NCBI GenBank assembly: GCA_020635015.1
Contig: JACKAP010000003.1
Coordinates: 592,486 to 656,485 of the forward strand
Source: Calditrichia bacterium
Lineage (GTDB): Bacteria; Calditrichota; Calditrichia; RBG-13-44-9; J075
Direction of reading: 5' to 3'
DNA: 64,000 nt
The notes under the pieces are model-generated. The model worked only from the letters and a program-made list of their open reading frames with translations, did no database searches and was not told where the DNA came from. This document shows positions 51,086 through 59,480 of this stretch, piece after piece. The position numbers were made by a program, and so were the translations under genes. How positions within the stretch are numbered: the first letter of the stretch is position 1; each line of letters starts with the position of its first letter.

Positions 51086-52939
51086 TCAGTTCTCCTCATT
51101 TAACCGAACACTCATCAATATCTCGTCTTCCAAACCGGCCTGGATGGCGTTGATTTCCCGGTAATAGCCCTCCTGCTCCGCCAGTTCGGCAGAGGTGCCT
51201 TCCTGCACAATGCGCCCCTTCTCCACCACCAGCACCCGGTCGGCCTGCTGGATAGAGGTGATCCGGTGCGAGATGATGATAGTGGTTTTGCGGCCCATCG
51301 GTTCTTTGAGCGCCTGGAAGATGGCGAACTCGGTGCGGGTATCCACCGCCGAGGTGACATCATCCAGCACCAGGATGTTGGGCAAAGCCGCCAGGGTGCG
51401 GGCCAGGGCTACGCGCTGCTTCTGGCCTCCGGAAAGGGTCACCCCTTTCTCGCCCACCATCGTATCATAGCCCTCCGGCAGCACATCTTCGATCTCATGC
51501 ACCTGGGCGATCTCCGCCGAACGCAACATGTCCGCTTCCTCCAGAGCGGGGTTGGCATACGTGATGTTCTCCCGCACCGTGGTGGAAAACAGGAAGGGCG
51601 TCTGCAGCACCAGGCCGATCCGCTTGCGCAGTTGCTGCTTGGAAAAAAGGGCGATGTTCTGCCCGTCGATCAGGATCTCGCCCCGGTCCGGCTCGTAGAG
51701 CCCCAGCAGCAGGTTGATGATGGTCGACTTACCCGAACCGGTAGGGCCGATAATCGCCACCTTCTCACCGGGGCGGATGCGGAAGCTGATTCTTTTGAGC
51801 ACGTTGTCCGGGGAGTTCTGGTCGTACCGGAAACTGACATTACGGAATTCGATTTCGCCCCGGAAATCCTCCTCGAAAGCCAGCCCGTCGTTTTCTTCCG
51901 GCTCGGCATCCAGCACCTCATAGATCCGGCTGATCGCCACCAGCGCCATTCCCATCTTGGAAAGGATCCGCCCGAACTGGCGCATCGGCCAGGCAATCAT
52001 CAACACGTAGCTGTAAAAGCCCAGCAGTTCGCCCACGGTTATTTTCTGCGCCACTGCGAAATATCCCCCGGCCAGGATCGCGGTCACGATCTGCAGGTTG
52101 ACCAGGAAATCCGACACCGGCCAGTAAAAGGCATGCAGCTTCATGTGGCGGATACCGATGCGCAGCTTTTTCAGGTTCTGCTCCCCAAAGCGGGACATCT
52201 CGAAATCCTCGTTGGCATAGGCTTTCACGACCCGAATGCCGTTCAGATTTTCCTGAACAATGGTGTTGAGCTTATCCGCTTCGGTTTCGTGCAAGTCCCA
52301 CACCTTGCGTTCCTGCTTGAAGAAGAGGTAGCTGCCCGCCACCAGCACCGGACCGAGCGCGACGGAGATTAGGGCGTACTGCGGGTTGATGGAATACATC
52401 ATGAAAAATGAAAATCCAAACACCGCGGAGATGCGCACGATTTCCACCACCTGGTTGAGGATAAAATTCCGTACCGTATCAATATCGCCGGTGCTGCGCT
52501 GGATCAGCTCCCCTTTCGACACCCGGGTGAAGTAGCGCATCGGCAGGCTCTGGATATGGGCGAACAGCCGGTCGCGCAGGCGTTTGACTGCCTGTTCAGT
52601 CGATGAGGCCGAGAGCCCGCTGGAAAACAGCAGCAGCCCGCCGCGCAGCAGCGAGATGGCCATGAAGAGCAATCCCAGGCAGGTCAATATCCATCCGGCA
52701 TTTCCCGGCTGGATATCCGGCAGCAGCGCCAAAAACTGGCGGGCGATAAAATCGCCGGCGGTAATGCTGCCCGCCGCCTCGTTTTGGAAAAACACGATCA
52801 CATGGTCTACCGCAAACTGCAGCACCCGCGGTTCCAGGCTGCGCACGAACATGCCCATAATCAGCAGCAGCGCAGACAGCAGATAATGCCATTTCCAGCG
52901 ATCCAGCACGTTAAAAAGACGTCGTAAATTGAGGAACAT
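51086..52939 (-). CDS. ABC exporter half-transporter (subunit with degenerate Walker B)
   Basis: 617 residues: six TM helices and one nucleotide-binding domain. Walker A is GPTGSGKST, the signature is the canonical LSGGQKQR, and Walker B is ILVLDDVTSAVD with Asp in place of the catalytic Glu. This subunit therefore carries the degenerate site of a heterodimer and supplies the good signature to its partner's functional site. It comes first in the two-gene operon. The leader upstream holds a CACAGAG inverted repeat. Confidence 0.9.
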   Translation of the reverse strand: MFLNLRRLFNVLDRWKWHYLLSALLLIMGMFVRSLEPRVLQFAVDHVIVFFQNEAAGSITAGDFIARQFLALLPDIQPGNAGWILTCLGLLFMAISLLRGGLLLFSSGLSASSTEQAVKRLRDRLFAHIQSLPMRYFTRVSKGELIQRSTGDIDTVRNFILNQVVEIVRISAVFGFSFFMMYSINPQYALISVALGPVLVAGSYLFFKQERKVWDLHETEADKLNTIVQENLNGIRVVKAYANEDFEMSRFGEQNLKKLRIGIRHMKLHAFYWPVSDFLVNLQIVTAILAGGYFAVAQKITVGELLGFYSYVLMIAWPMRQFGRILSKMGMALVAISRIYEVLDAEPEENDGLAFEEDFRGEIEFRNVSFRYDQNSPDNVLKRISFRIRPGEKVAIIGPTGSGKSTIINLLLGLYEPDRGEILIDGQNIALFSKQQLRKRIGLVLQTPFLFSTTVRENITYANPALEEADMLRSAEIAQVHEIEDVLPEGYDTMVGEKGVTLSGGQKQRVALARTLAALPNILVLDDVTSAVDTRTEFAIFQALKEPMGRKTTIIISHRITSIQQADRVLVVEKGRIVQEGTSAELAEQEGYYREINAIQAGLEDEILMSVRLNEEN

Positions 52940-53007
52940 AAACGCTCACTCCCTCAGAATTTGCTCTAATGACGAGCAGGTGATTTGTTTGTATTAAAAA
53001 CTCATTA

Positions 53008-53076
53008 GCCACAGAGGCACAGAGTTCACAGAGAACTGACAACTGAAAATCTCTGTGTTCTCTGCGTCTCTGTGGC
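53008..53076. repeat. Inverted repeat, CACAGAG family (copy 3)
   Basis: Arms 53008-53033 (GCCACAGAGGCACAGAGTTC...) and 53051-53076 pair with a few mismatches. The 17-nt loop AACTGACAACTGAAAAT is a piece of the CTGA heptamer family, as in copy 1. It lies 70-140 nt upstream of the ABC exporter start. Confidence 0.88.
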
Positions 53077-53143
53077 AAAAAAACATTCTCGCAAATATGA
53101 AGCATCGCAAGGTGAAAGATCTCTCAATGAATGATATTTAATG

Positions 53144-53181
53144 CAAAAAAAAAGCCGCGACCCTGAATCCGGCCGCGGCTT
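53144..53181 (-). terminator. Intrinsic terminator on the minus strand
   Basis: On the minus strand AAGCCGCG (53181-53174), a 14-nt loop and CGCGGCTT (53159-53152) form an 8-bp GC-rich stem followed by a run of nine T (53153-53145). This is the clearest rho-independent terminator in the window. It would end transcripts arriving from the paa operon or from the small frame just upstream, isolating the ABC exporter genes. Confidence 0.88.
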
Positions 53182-53203
53182 AAAAAGTCCGATATCGAAC
53201 ATC

Positions 53204-53311
53204 CTAACATTTTCGATGGGAGCTGTGCCATGGCCGGTCACCGGCATATCCGCCGGATACACGGGTTGCATCAAAATCGATGGTTTGGTCATACAGATGT
53301 CCGAATATCAC
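53204..53311 (-). CDS. Possible 35-aa peptide just before the terminator
   Basis: A GTG at 53311 stands 6 nt from a strong AAAGGAG (an in-frame ATG at 53317 touches it). The frame encodes about 35 residues (IFGHLYDQTIDFDATRVSGG, then ending SSHRKC) and stops 23 nt before the terminator stem. No homologue or domain is recognised. It may be a small protein, a leader peptide or chance. The rest of 53182-53556 has no other gene. Confidence 0.3.
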   Translation of the reverse strand: MIFGHLYDQTIDFDATRVSGGYAGDRPWHSSHRKC

Positions 53312-53436
53312 TATCATCTCCTTTGAAAAGAGTGAGCGTCCGTCACCGGCGATTCGTTGATTTTGAAGGTTATCGTAATTTTGAGCGATCAATCTTAAGA
53401 AAGGTTAATGATGGAGTCAACCTTTTTTATTTTTTG

Positions 53437-53550
53437 TGGATGGGCGAAGGGGTGGATGGGTGGATGGGCAAAGGGCAGGGGGGCGTGGGGTAGGGTCGCG
53501 ACCCTACCCTACATTCATGTTGTTACCCATTACCCCATTAATCCATCAAC
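53437..53550. repeat. TGGATGGG inverted arrays enclosing a TCGCGA palindrome
   Basis: Left arm 53437-53470 (GGATGGGTGGATGGGC type), core palindrome 53490-53507 (GTAGGGTCG and complement, 18 bp perfect), right arm about 53522-53550 (TTACCCATTACCCCATTAAT). It begins 7 nt beyond the enoyl-CoA hydratase stop. Confidence 0.87.
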
Positions 53551-53556
53551 ATGCTT

Positions 53557-54315
53557 TCATTGCTGTTTAAACGCCGCAATCGCCTTCGCGGTAAACGCCG
53601 ACAGCACCAGCTTCCCGCTCATCTCTGCGCGGGATTCCAGTAGTTGATCCCACTCTTCGCTGCCTTTCCAGCAGGCGGCTTTCAGCAGCGCCATCGCTTC
53701 CGGGCTGCAGCCGGCGAGTTTTGCCGCCATCGCTGCCACCGCGGCATCCAGCGCCGGAATATCGGGATAGATATCTACGTACAATCCATGCCGTTTGGCC
53801 CAGGCGGCATCGCGCCAATCGGCATCGATCGACATGGCGGAAAAAGGGCCGCTGCCGAGCTTACGCTCTACCGCCGGCCCCACCACAAACGGCCCGATAC
53901 CCAGGGCCAGTTCGCTCAACTTAACCGCGGAGCGCTCGGTGGCCAGGGCATAATCGGCCGCTGCCGTCACCCCGACCCCACCGCCGACCGCCTTGCCCTG
54001 GATGCGGGCGATGATGAATTTGGGGCACTTTTTCATCGCCAGGATCAACCGGGCAAAGCCCATAAAGAATTCCTTGCCCTGGGCAAAGGTCTGGATCGAC
54101 AGCAGTTCATCAAATGAGGCACCGGCGCAAAAGGGGCCATCCCCTTCACTGCGCAATACCATCACCCGTACGGCAGGATTCTCACCTATATCCGTCACCG
54201 CTGCGGTGATTTCCTTGAGCAGCGCACCCGGCAGGGAATTTTTCTTGGGATGAAAGAAGGTGATGGTGCCGATCCCGTCGCGTATTTCTTTGGTTACCCG
54301 TCCCGTATCACTCAT
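53557..54315 (-). CDS. Enoyl-CoA hydratase/isomerase family protein
   Basis: 252 residues with the crotonase fold: CAGASFDELL (oxyanion/CoA region), GKAVGGGVGVTAAADYALA and SELALGIGPFVVGPA, where the first catalytic Glu position is kept. It is the last gene of the phenylacetate cluster and may act as the PaaF-type hydratase of the beta-oxidation-like steps, but it is divergent from typical PaaF. Spacing from paaZ is 326 nt and filled with repeats, so a separate promoter is possible. Confidence 0.85.
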   Translation of the reverse strand: MSDTGRVTKEIRDGIGTITFFHPKKNSLPGALLKEITAAVTDIGENPAVRVMVLRSEGDGPFCAGASFDELLSIQTFAQGKEFFMGFARLILAMKKCPKFIIARIQGKAVGGGVGVTAAADYALATERSAVKLSELALGIGPFVVGPAVERKLGSGPFSAMSIDADWRDAAWAKRHGLYVDIYPDIPALDAAVAAMAAKLAGCSPEAMALLKAACWKGSEEWDQLLESRAEMSGKLVLSAFTAKAIAAFKQQ

Positions 54316-54332
54316 ACGATTTCCTTTTTTTA

Positions 54333-54640
54333 GCCACGAATTTACCCGAATTTATCCGAATATTTTGCCACGGATACACCGGATGCACATGGATAGTTAT
54401 ATTCACAACTGACATTCTCATTAGTAGCAAAACCTAATTAGATCTGTCATTGCGAGGCGGTTTTTGCCGAAGCAATCTCCCGCCTGGTGCACCTTCCTGC
54501 AGTTGCGTTGGCAGCGTTTCGCCAAAAATTGCCGCGCCGCAAAAGACGCGGCTCGCAATGACAGCACCTGTTGACATCATCCCTCGCTCCACGCTCCACG
54601 TCCTTTTCATTCCGCAATCCGAAATCCGCATTCCGCATTC
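54333..54640. repeat. Composite repeat spacer between paaZ and the enoyl-CoA hydratase gene
   Basis: Three parts. 54333-54395 is a GCCACGAATTTACCCG / CACGGATACACCGGATGCAC type fragment. 54446-54561 is an imperfect inverted repeat with GTCATTGCGAG and CTCGCAATGAC ends and GAAGCAATCTC inside, a wording common in many bacterial genomes. 54588-54640 has CGCTCCA heptamers, then ATTCCGC/AATCCGA/AATCCGC heptamers ending at the paaZ stop. No gene is supported here. Confidence 0.85.
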
Positions 54641-54641
54641 A

Positions 54642-56687
54642 TCATTGCGCCTTGCACGCCACCAACGTAAGGATGGTATACACCGCCACGCTGACATTCT
54701 CCTGATTAAACACCTCCACATCCCATTCCACCACCCCCTGGCGCGGCTCATCCTCCCGGGGCTCTTTGAGGGTCTTGCGCTTGCAGGTCAGTTTGAGGTG
54801 GATGGTATCGCCGATATACACCGGCTCGATAAAGCGGAGATTGTCCATCCCGTAGTTAGCCAGCACCGGCCCTTCTCCGGGCCACACAAACAGACCCGCG
54901 GCGGCGGCGATCACGAAATAGCCGTGTGCCACCCGCTGCTTGAAGATATGATGTTTTTCCGCTGCGATCTTGTCGGTATGGGCATAGAAATAATCCCCGC
55001 TAATCCCGGCAAAATTGACGATGTCCGCTTCGGTGATGGTGCGGCGGTGGGTGGTCAGGGTGTCGCCGACCGCCAATTCTTCGAAATACTTGCGGAAGGG
55101 GTGGATCCGGTCTTCCGGCTGGGCGGCGCCTTTCATCCACTCGCTGGTGATATGGGTGAGGGTGGTGGGCGAGCCCTGCAGGGCGGTGCGCTGCATATAG
55201 TGCAGCACACTACGGATACCGCCCAGCTCCTCCCCGCCCCCGGCCCGGCCCGGCCCGCCGTGCACCATGTGCGGCAAGGGGGAGCCGTGGCCGGTCGATT
55301 CCTTGGCGCAATATTCGTTGACGATCATAATCCGCCCATGCCAGGCGGCGGTGCCCAGCACGACATCCTTTGCCACGGCATCATCGCCGGTGAACAGGGA
55401 GCCCACCAGGCTGCCCTTGCCCATTTTGGCCAGCTCGACCGCCTCATCGACATCGCGGTAGGGCAGCACCGTGCTCACCGGGCCAAAAGCTTCGATATCG
55501 TGCGGGGCGCGGTTGCGTAGCGGGTCATCGCAATACAGCAGGGTCGCTGGGAAAAAGGCCCCCTTCTCCCGGTCGCCGCCCAGGATCTCGAAATTATCCG
55601 GATCACCGTACACCCGTTCGGAGACCTCCAAGAGTTCATTCACCCGTTCGCGCACTTCCTTCACCTGTCCCCGGCTGGCCAGGGGCCCCATGCGCACTTC
55701 CTCGCGAGCGGGATCGCCCAGTTTGATCGACGCCAGGCGCTGCTTCAGCGCCTCCATCACCTCGTTCACCATACTGCGCGGCACGATGGTGCGGCGGATA
55801 GCGGTGCACTTCTGCCCGGCTTTGGCGGTCATCTCCCGCGCGACTTCCTTGATAAAGAGCTCGAATTCCGGTTTGTCCGGGGTGGCGTCCGGCCCCAGGA
55901 TGGAGCAGTTGAGCGAGTCGGCCTCCATGTTGAAGCGCACCGAGTTTTCCACGATCGCCGGGTGCGACTTCAGCATCTTCCCGGTACCGGCCGAGCCGGT
56001 AAAGGTAACCACATCCTGGCAGTCGACGTGATCGAGCAGGTCGCCGGTACTGCCGCAGATCAACTGCAGTGCTCCTTCCGGCAGGATATCCGATTCGACA
56101 ATTGCCTGCACCACCTTTTCGGTCAGGTAACAAGTGGAAGTGGCGGGCTTGACGATCGCCGCCATGCCTGCCAGCAGGGTCGGGGCAACCTTTTCCAGCA
56201 TCCCCCATACCGGGAAGTTAAAGGCATTGATATGGATGGCACAACCTTCCAGCGGCACGCAGATATGACGTCCTATAAAGGTGCCGTTTCGCGAAAGGCC
56301 CTCCGGCGCACCGTCAACGTAGAACGGCTCATCGGGCAGTTCGCGCCGCCCCTTGCTGGCATAAACGAACAGGGTGCCGATGCCGCCGTCGATGTCGATC
56401 CAATTATCCGCTTTCGTCGCGCCGGTCATGGCGGACACCGGGTAAAACTCCTTGCGCCGGTCGTTGAGATAGAGCGCCAGACGCTTGAGCATCCGCCCGC
56501 GCTCATGAAATGTCATCGTGCGGAGGGTTTTCCCGCCGGTGCTGCGGCCGTACGCCAGCATCGCCTTAAAATCCAGCCCTTCACTGGAGACCGTGCCGAT
56601 GGTTTCGCCGCTAACCGCATGATACACGGCCTTGCCGGCACCAGTCCCCTCCACCCATTTGCCGTATGCATAACTTTTGATTTTCAT
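54642..56687 (-). CDS. paaZ: Bifunctional oxepin-CoA hydrolase / 3-oxo-5,6-dehydrosuberyl-CoA semialdehyde dehydrogenase
   Basis: 681 residues, the family's usual length. An aldehyde dehydrogenase domain (about 1-520) has the catalytic Cys in KAGQKCTAIRR and the FTGSAGTGK segment. A MaoC/R-hydratase domain (about 535-680) has the D-x4-H motif SGDYFYAHTD and VAHGYFV. PaaZ opens the oxepin-CoA ring and oxidises the resulting aldehyde. The start follows an ACCCATTA octamer array and GGGAATTTCC. Confidence 0.95.
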   Translation of the reverse strand: MKIKSYAYGKWVEGTGAGKAVYHAVSGETIGTVSSEGLDFKAMLAYGRSTGGKTLRTMTFHERGRMLKRLALYLNDRRKEFYPVSAMTGATKADNWIDIDGGIGTLFVYASKGRRELPDEPFYVDGAPEGLSRNGTFIGRHICVPLEGCAIHINAFNFPVWGMLEKVAPTLLAGMAAIVKPATSTCYLTEKVVQAIVESDILPEGALQLICGSTGDLLDHVDCQDVVTFTGSAGTGKMLKSHPAIVENSVRFNMEADSLNCSILGPDATPDKPEFELFIKEVAREMTAKAGQKCTAIRRTIVPRSMVNEVMEALKQRLASIKLGDPAREEVRMGPLASRGQVKEVRERVNELLEVSERVYGDPDNFEILGGDREKGAFFPATLLYCDDPLRNRAPHDIEAFGPVSTVLPYRDVDEAVELAKMGKGSLVGSLFTGDDAVAKDVVLGTAAWHGRIMIVNEYCAKESTGHGSPLPHMVHGGPGRAGGGEELGGIRSVLHYMQRTALQGSPTTLTHITSEWMKGAAQPEDRIHPFRKYFEELAVGDTLTTHRRTITEADIVNFAGISGDYFYAHTDKIAAEKHHIFKQRVAHGYFVIAAAAGLFVWPGEGPVLANYGMDNLRFIEPVYIGDTIHLKLTCKRKTLKEPREDEPRQGVVEWDVEVFNQENVSVAVYTILTLVACKAQ

Positions 56688-56700
56688 GGAAATTCCCTGT

Positions 56701-56842
56701 TAATGGGTTAATGGGTTAATGGGTTGATGGGTTGATGGGTTGATGGGTTAAAGAGTTGATGGGATAAAACAAATCGTGATTCGATCCTTCATTTATGTCG
56801 TTACCCATAAACCCATAAACCCATTAACCCATTAACCCTTTC
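56701..56842. repeat. Inverted octamer arrays between paaY and paaZ
   Basis: The left arm 56701-56767 is TTAATGGG x3 and TTGATGGG x3 plus variants. The right arm 56801-56842 is ACCCATAA and ACCCATTA units. It starts just upstream of the paaZ Shine-Dalgarno and ends at the paaY stop codon, so it fills the spacer. Confidence 0.92.
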
Positions 56843-57440
56843 ACTCTTTCGTTTTTTGCCAGGTCTCATAATTCACCGCTTGCGGCGGCCGGTCTGGCGG
56901 CACCTCCCGGAGCGGCTCGCAAGGTTTTAACGTAGCGGCGAGCATCTTCGGCAGCGATTGGTATAATTCGGTGCCTTTGGTTTTCCAGGCAATCATCTCG
57001 CCGCTCACGTCCTTGATGATCCGCGCCGGGTTGCCTACCACCAGTTTGCGCGGAGGGATCTCCATGCCTTCGCGAATGAAGCATAGCGCGCCGACGATGC
57101 TTTCCGCGCCAATTACCACATGATCCATCACCACCGCATTCATGCCCACCAGGGCATTACGGCCGATGCGGGCCCCGTGGATGATCGCGCCGTGCCCAAT
57201 ATGAGCTGACGGCTCCAAAACAACCGTCACCCCGGGAAACATGTGGATGGTGCAATTCTCCTGCACATTGCAGCCATCACCGATCTCGATTCCGCCCCAG
57301 TCGCCACGGATCGCCGCCCCGGGCCCGATATAGACATCTTTCCCGATCACCACATTGCCGGTGACGGTGGCATTGGGGTGCACATAAGCACTCGCATCCA
57401 CCACCGGCCGGTAGCCGTTGAATTCGAAAATATTACTCAT
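56841..57440 (-). CDS. paaY: PaaY, hexapeptide-repeat gamma-carbonic anhydrase-like thioesterase
   Basis: 199 residues. Left-handed beta-helix hexapeptides (VTGNVVIGKDVYIGPGAAIR, GDGCNVQENCTIHMFPG) carry the His ligands of a gamma-carbonic anhydrase-type metal site (HMFPG, HIGHGAIIHGA). PaaY is known as a thioesterase that removes dead-end hydroxylated CoA esters during phenylacetate catabolism. Its ATG overlaps the stop of the unknown upstream gene (ATGA). Confidence 0.9.
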   Translation of the reverse strand: MSNIFEFNGYRPVVDASAYVHPNATVTGNVVIGKDVYIGPGAAIRGDWGGIEIGDGCNVQENCTIHMFPGVTVVLEPSAHIGHGAIIHGARIGRNALVGMNAVVMDHVVIGAESIVGALCFIREGMEIPPRKLVVGNPARIIKDVSGEMIAWKTKGTELYQSLPKMLAATLKPCEPLREVPPDRPPQAVNYETWQKTKE

Positions 57441-57943
57441 GACAGGTTCATTTCCTTTTCACCGTTTAAACGTAATTTGCCTAACTCCAGCAACAGGTCG
57501 GAAAAATTCGGCAGGGTGGCGCTGTAGCAAATCATCTGCCCGCTGTTAATGTTGCCCTTCAGGCCCCAGCAACTGCCGTGCAGGATTGCCACTTCCTCTG
57601 CCAGCTGCTCTTTCAGGTCCCACACCAGCTTCCGGCGTTTTTGAGCGGCGCCGGCATCTTCGATCAGATTGTCATAGGTGATCAACACCAGTGAAGACAT
57701 GACCGTATCCACCCGGGCCTCCCATTCCAGGGCGATCTCCACCACCTGCTTGAGGCGGCTGTGAACCTTCTCCAATGGCGTTTCCTTCACCCGCACCAGA
57801 ATAAATTCGATGGAGGTTTTGGTCAGATTGGACACCTCGTTACGCTGATCTGCCGAAGGATTATCCAAGAATTTATCCACCTCTTTTCCGGGACCATATT
57901 TAAAGAATATATTTTCAGGATCGTTGTTGTCGGATTTGGGCAT
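57437..57943 (-). CDS. Unknown 168-aa protein coupled to paaY
   Basis: I do not recognise this protein. It is soluble and mainly helical, with many charged residues (SADQRNEVSNLTKTSIEFIL, AAQKRRKLVWDLKEQLAEEV) and a more hydrophobic C-terminus (INSGQMICYSATLPNFSDLL). The stop overlaps the paaY ATG by 4 nt, so it is translated with the phenylacetate genes. The start codon directly follows six CTGA heptamers plus CC. It is not a usual member of paa clusters. Confidence 0.7.
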   Translation of the reverse strand: MPKSDNNDPENIFFKYGPGKEVDKFLDNPSADQRNEVSNLTKTSIEFILVRVKETPLEKVHSRLKQVVEIALEWEARVDTVMSSLVLITYDNLIEDAGAAQKRRKLVWDLKEQLAEEVAILHGSCWGLKGNINSGQMICYSATLPNFSDLLLELGKLRLNGEKEMNLS

Positions 57944-57987
57944 GGTCAGTTTTCAGTTGTCAGTTATCAGTTGTCAGTTGTCAGTTT
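57944..57987 (-). repeat. CTGA heptamer array before a start codon
   Basis: On the minus strand six units AAACTGA, CAACTGA, CAACTGA, TAACTGA, CAACTGA, AAACTGA are followed by CC-ATG. Further on, 58070-58112 holds a CGTATCTC/GAGACGG palindrome-like fragment next to the thiolase stop. Confidence 0.92.
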
Positions 57988-58111
57988 TTTTGATACCGCA
58001 AAATTTTATCTCTTATAGTAATTCCCCACCCTTACAGGGAGTGGATAGCGGCGTGAAGCTTCCAGCAAACCCCGCAGGGGCGGTTGAGATACGCGCAGCC
58101 GTCTCTACATC

Positions 58112-59323
58112 TCACACCCGCTCAATAATGGTCGCCATCCCTTGCCCAACGCCGACGCACATGGTACAAAGCGCATAGCGCTCATTCTTCTGCTCCAGCT
58201 CGATCAGAGCGGTGGTGAGCAGGCGGGCGCCGGACATTCCCAGGGGATGGCCGAGGGCGATGGCGCCGCCGTTGGGGTTGACCCGCTTGTCGTTATCCGC
58301 CAGTCCCAGCTCGCGCAGGCAGGCCAGGCTTTGGGAAGCAAAGGCTTCGTTAAGTTCGATCACCGCCAGATCATCGAGGGTTAGTCCCGCCCGCTGCAGC
58401 ACTTTCCGGGTCGCCTCCACCGGTCCCATGCCCATAATGCGGGGCTCCAGCCCCACCACCACCGAGGCCACGAACCGGGCGCGGGGTTTGAGACCGGCTT
58501 GCTTCGCTGCAGACGCAGAGGCGATCAGCAATGCACAAGCCCCGTCATTGATACCGGAAGAATTGCCGGCAGTGACACTGCCCTTCCCATCCGTACGGAA
58601 AGCCGGCTTCAGTTTGGCCAGCGATTCCCGGCTGGTATTCGGGCGGATGAACTCATCATGATTGAATACCAGCGGAGGGGCTTTGCGCCGCGGCACTTCC
58701 ACCGGCACGATCTCCAGGGTCAGCCTTCCGATCTCCCGGGCGAGGTCGGCTTTCTGATGGGAACGCAGGGCGAATTGATCTTGATCGTCGCGGCTGATCT
58801 TAAACTGCTCCGCCACGTTTTCCGCCGTATTGCCCATCCCGTCCACCCCGTATTTCGCCGCCATTTGGGGGTTGACGAAGCGCCAGCCGATGCTGGTATC
58901 GAACATCTGCACATCACGGGCAAAGGGCACGGTGGATTTACCGAGCACATAGGGCGCCCGGGTCATGTGTTCCACCCCGCCGGCAATGAACAGATCGCCG
59001 TCTCCGCAGCGAATGGCCCGGGCGGCCTGCACCGCCGCGCTCATCCCCGAAGCGCAGAGGCGGTTGACGGTCTCTCCCGGCACCGTTACCGGAAGGCCGG
59101 CCAACAGGGCGGCCATGCGGGCGACATTGCGATTATCCTCTCCGGCCTGATTGGCGCAGCCCAGGATCACGTCGTCTATCCGGGCCGGGTCCAGGGAGGG
59201 ATGGCGCCTTAGCAGCTCGATGATCGGGATCGTGGCCAGATCGTCAGTGCGCACGCCGGAAAGGGAACCGCCGAACTTGCCGATCGGAGTGCGCACCGCA
59301 TCGATAATATATGCTTCATTCAT
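58112..59323 (-). CDS. paaJ: 3-oxoadipyl-CoA/acetyl-CoA thiolase
   Basis: 403 residues. Thiolase signatures: nucleophile Cys in NRLCASGMSAAVQAA, NEAFASQSLACLRELGL and GGAIALGHPLGMSGARL with the His, and the final Cys in CTMCVGVGQGMA. Context and length point to the beta-ketoadipyl-CoA thiolase acting at the end of the phenylacetate route (PaaJ/PcaF). Sequence alone cannot exclude a general fatty-acid thiolase. Confidence 0.88.
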   Translation of the reverse strand: MNEAYIIDAVRTPIGKFGGSLSGVRTDDLATIPIIELLRRHPSLDPARIDDVILGCANQAGEDNRNVARMAALLAGLPVTVPGETVNRLCASGMSAAVQAARAIRCGDGDLFIAGGVEHMTRAPYVLGKSTVPFARDVQMFDTSIGWRFVNPQMAAKYGVDGMGNTAENVAEQFKISRDDQDQFALRSHQKADLAREIGRLTLEIVPVEVPRRKAPPLVFNHDEFIRPNTSRESLAKLKPAFRTDGKGSVTAGNSSGINDGACALLIASASAAKQAGLKPRARFVASVVVGLEPRIMGMGPVEATRKVLQRAGLTLDDLAVIELNEAFASQSLACLRELGLADNDKRVNPNGGAIALGHPLGMSGARLLTTALIELEQKNERYALCTMCVGVGQGMATIIERV

Positions 59324-59436
59324 ACATCCTCACTTTCGGATTCCGGAAAGGTTGTAAATGTCAAATGGTTACATTGCTACATTGCTATTTGCCGGATGCT
59401 ATTATTAATGGGCATTCGGGTGTATTCGTGGCCATC

Positions 59437-59478
59437 ATTCCGAAATCCGCATTCCGAAATCCGCATTCCACAATCCCG
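59437..59478. repeat. ATTCCGA/AATCCGC heptamer array
   Basis: Six heptamers: ATTCCGA, AATCCGC, ATTCCGA, AATCCGC, ATTCCAC, AATCCCG, ending 2 nt before the paaH stop position. The same family is at 54606-54640. The 157-nt gap contains nothing else. Confidence 0.88.
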
Positions 59479-59480
59479 TT

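Noticed and set aside
53182..53440. Riboswitch ahead of the terminator
   Set aside because: I compared by eye with fluoride, glycine, TPP, SAM and c-di-GMP cores and saw no convincing match.
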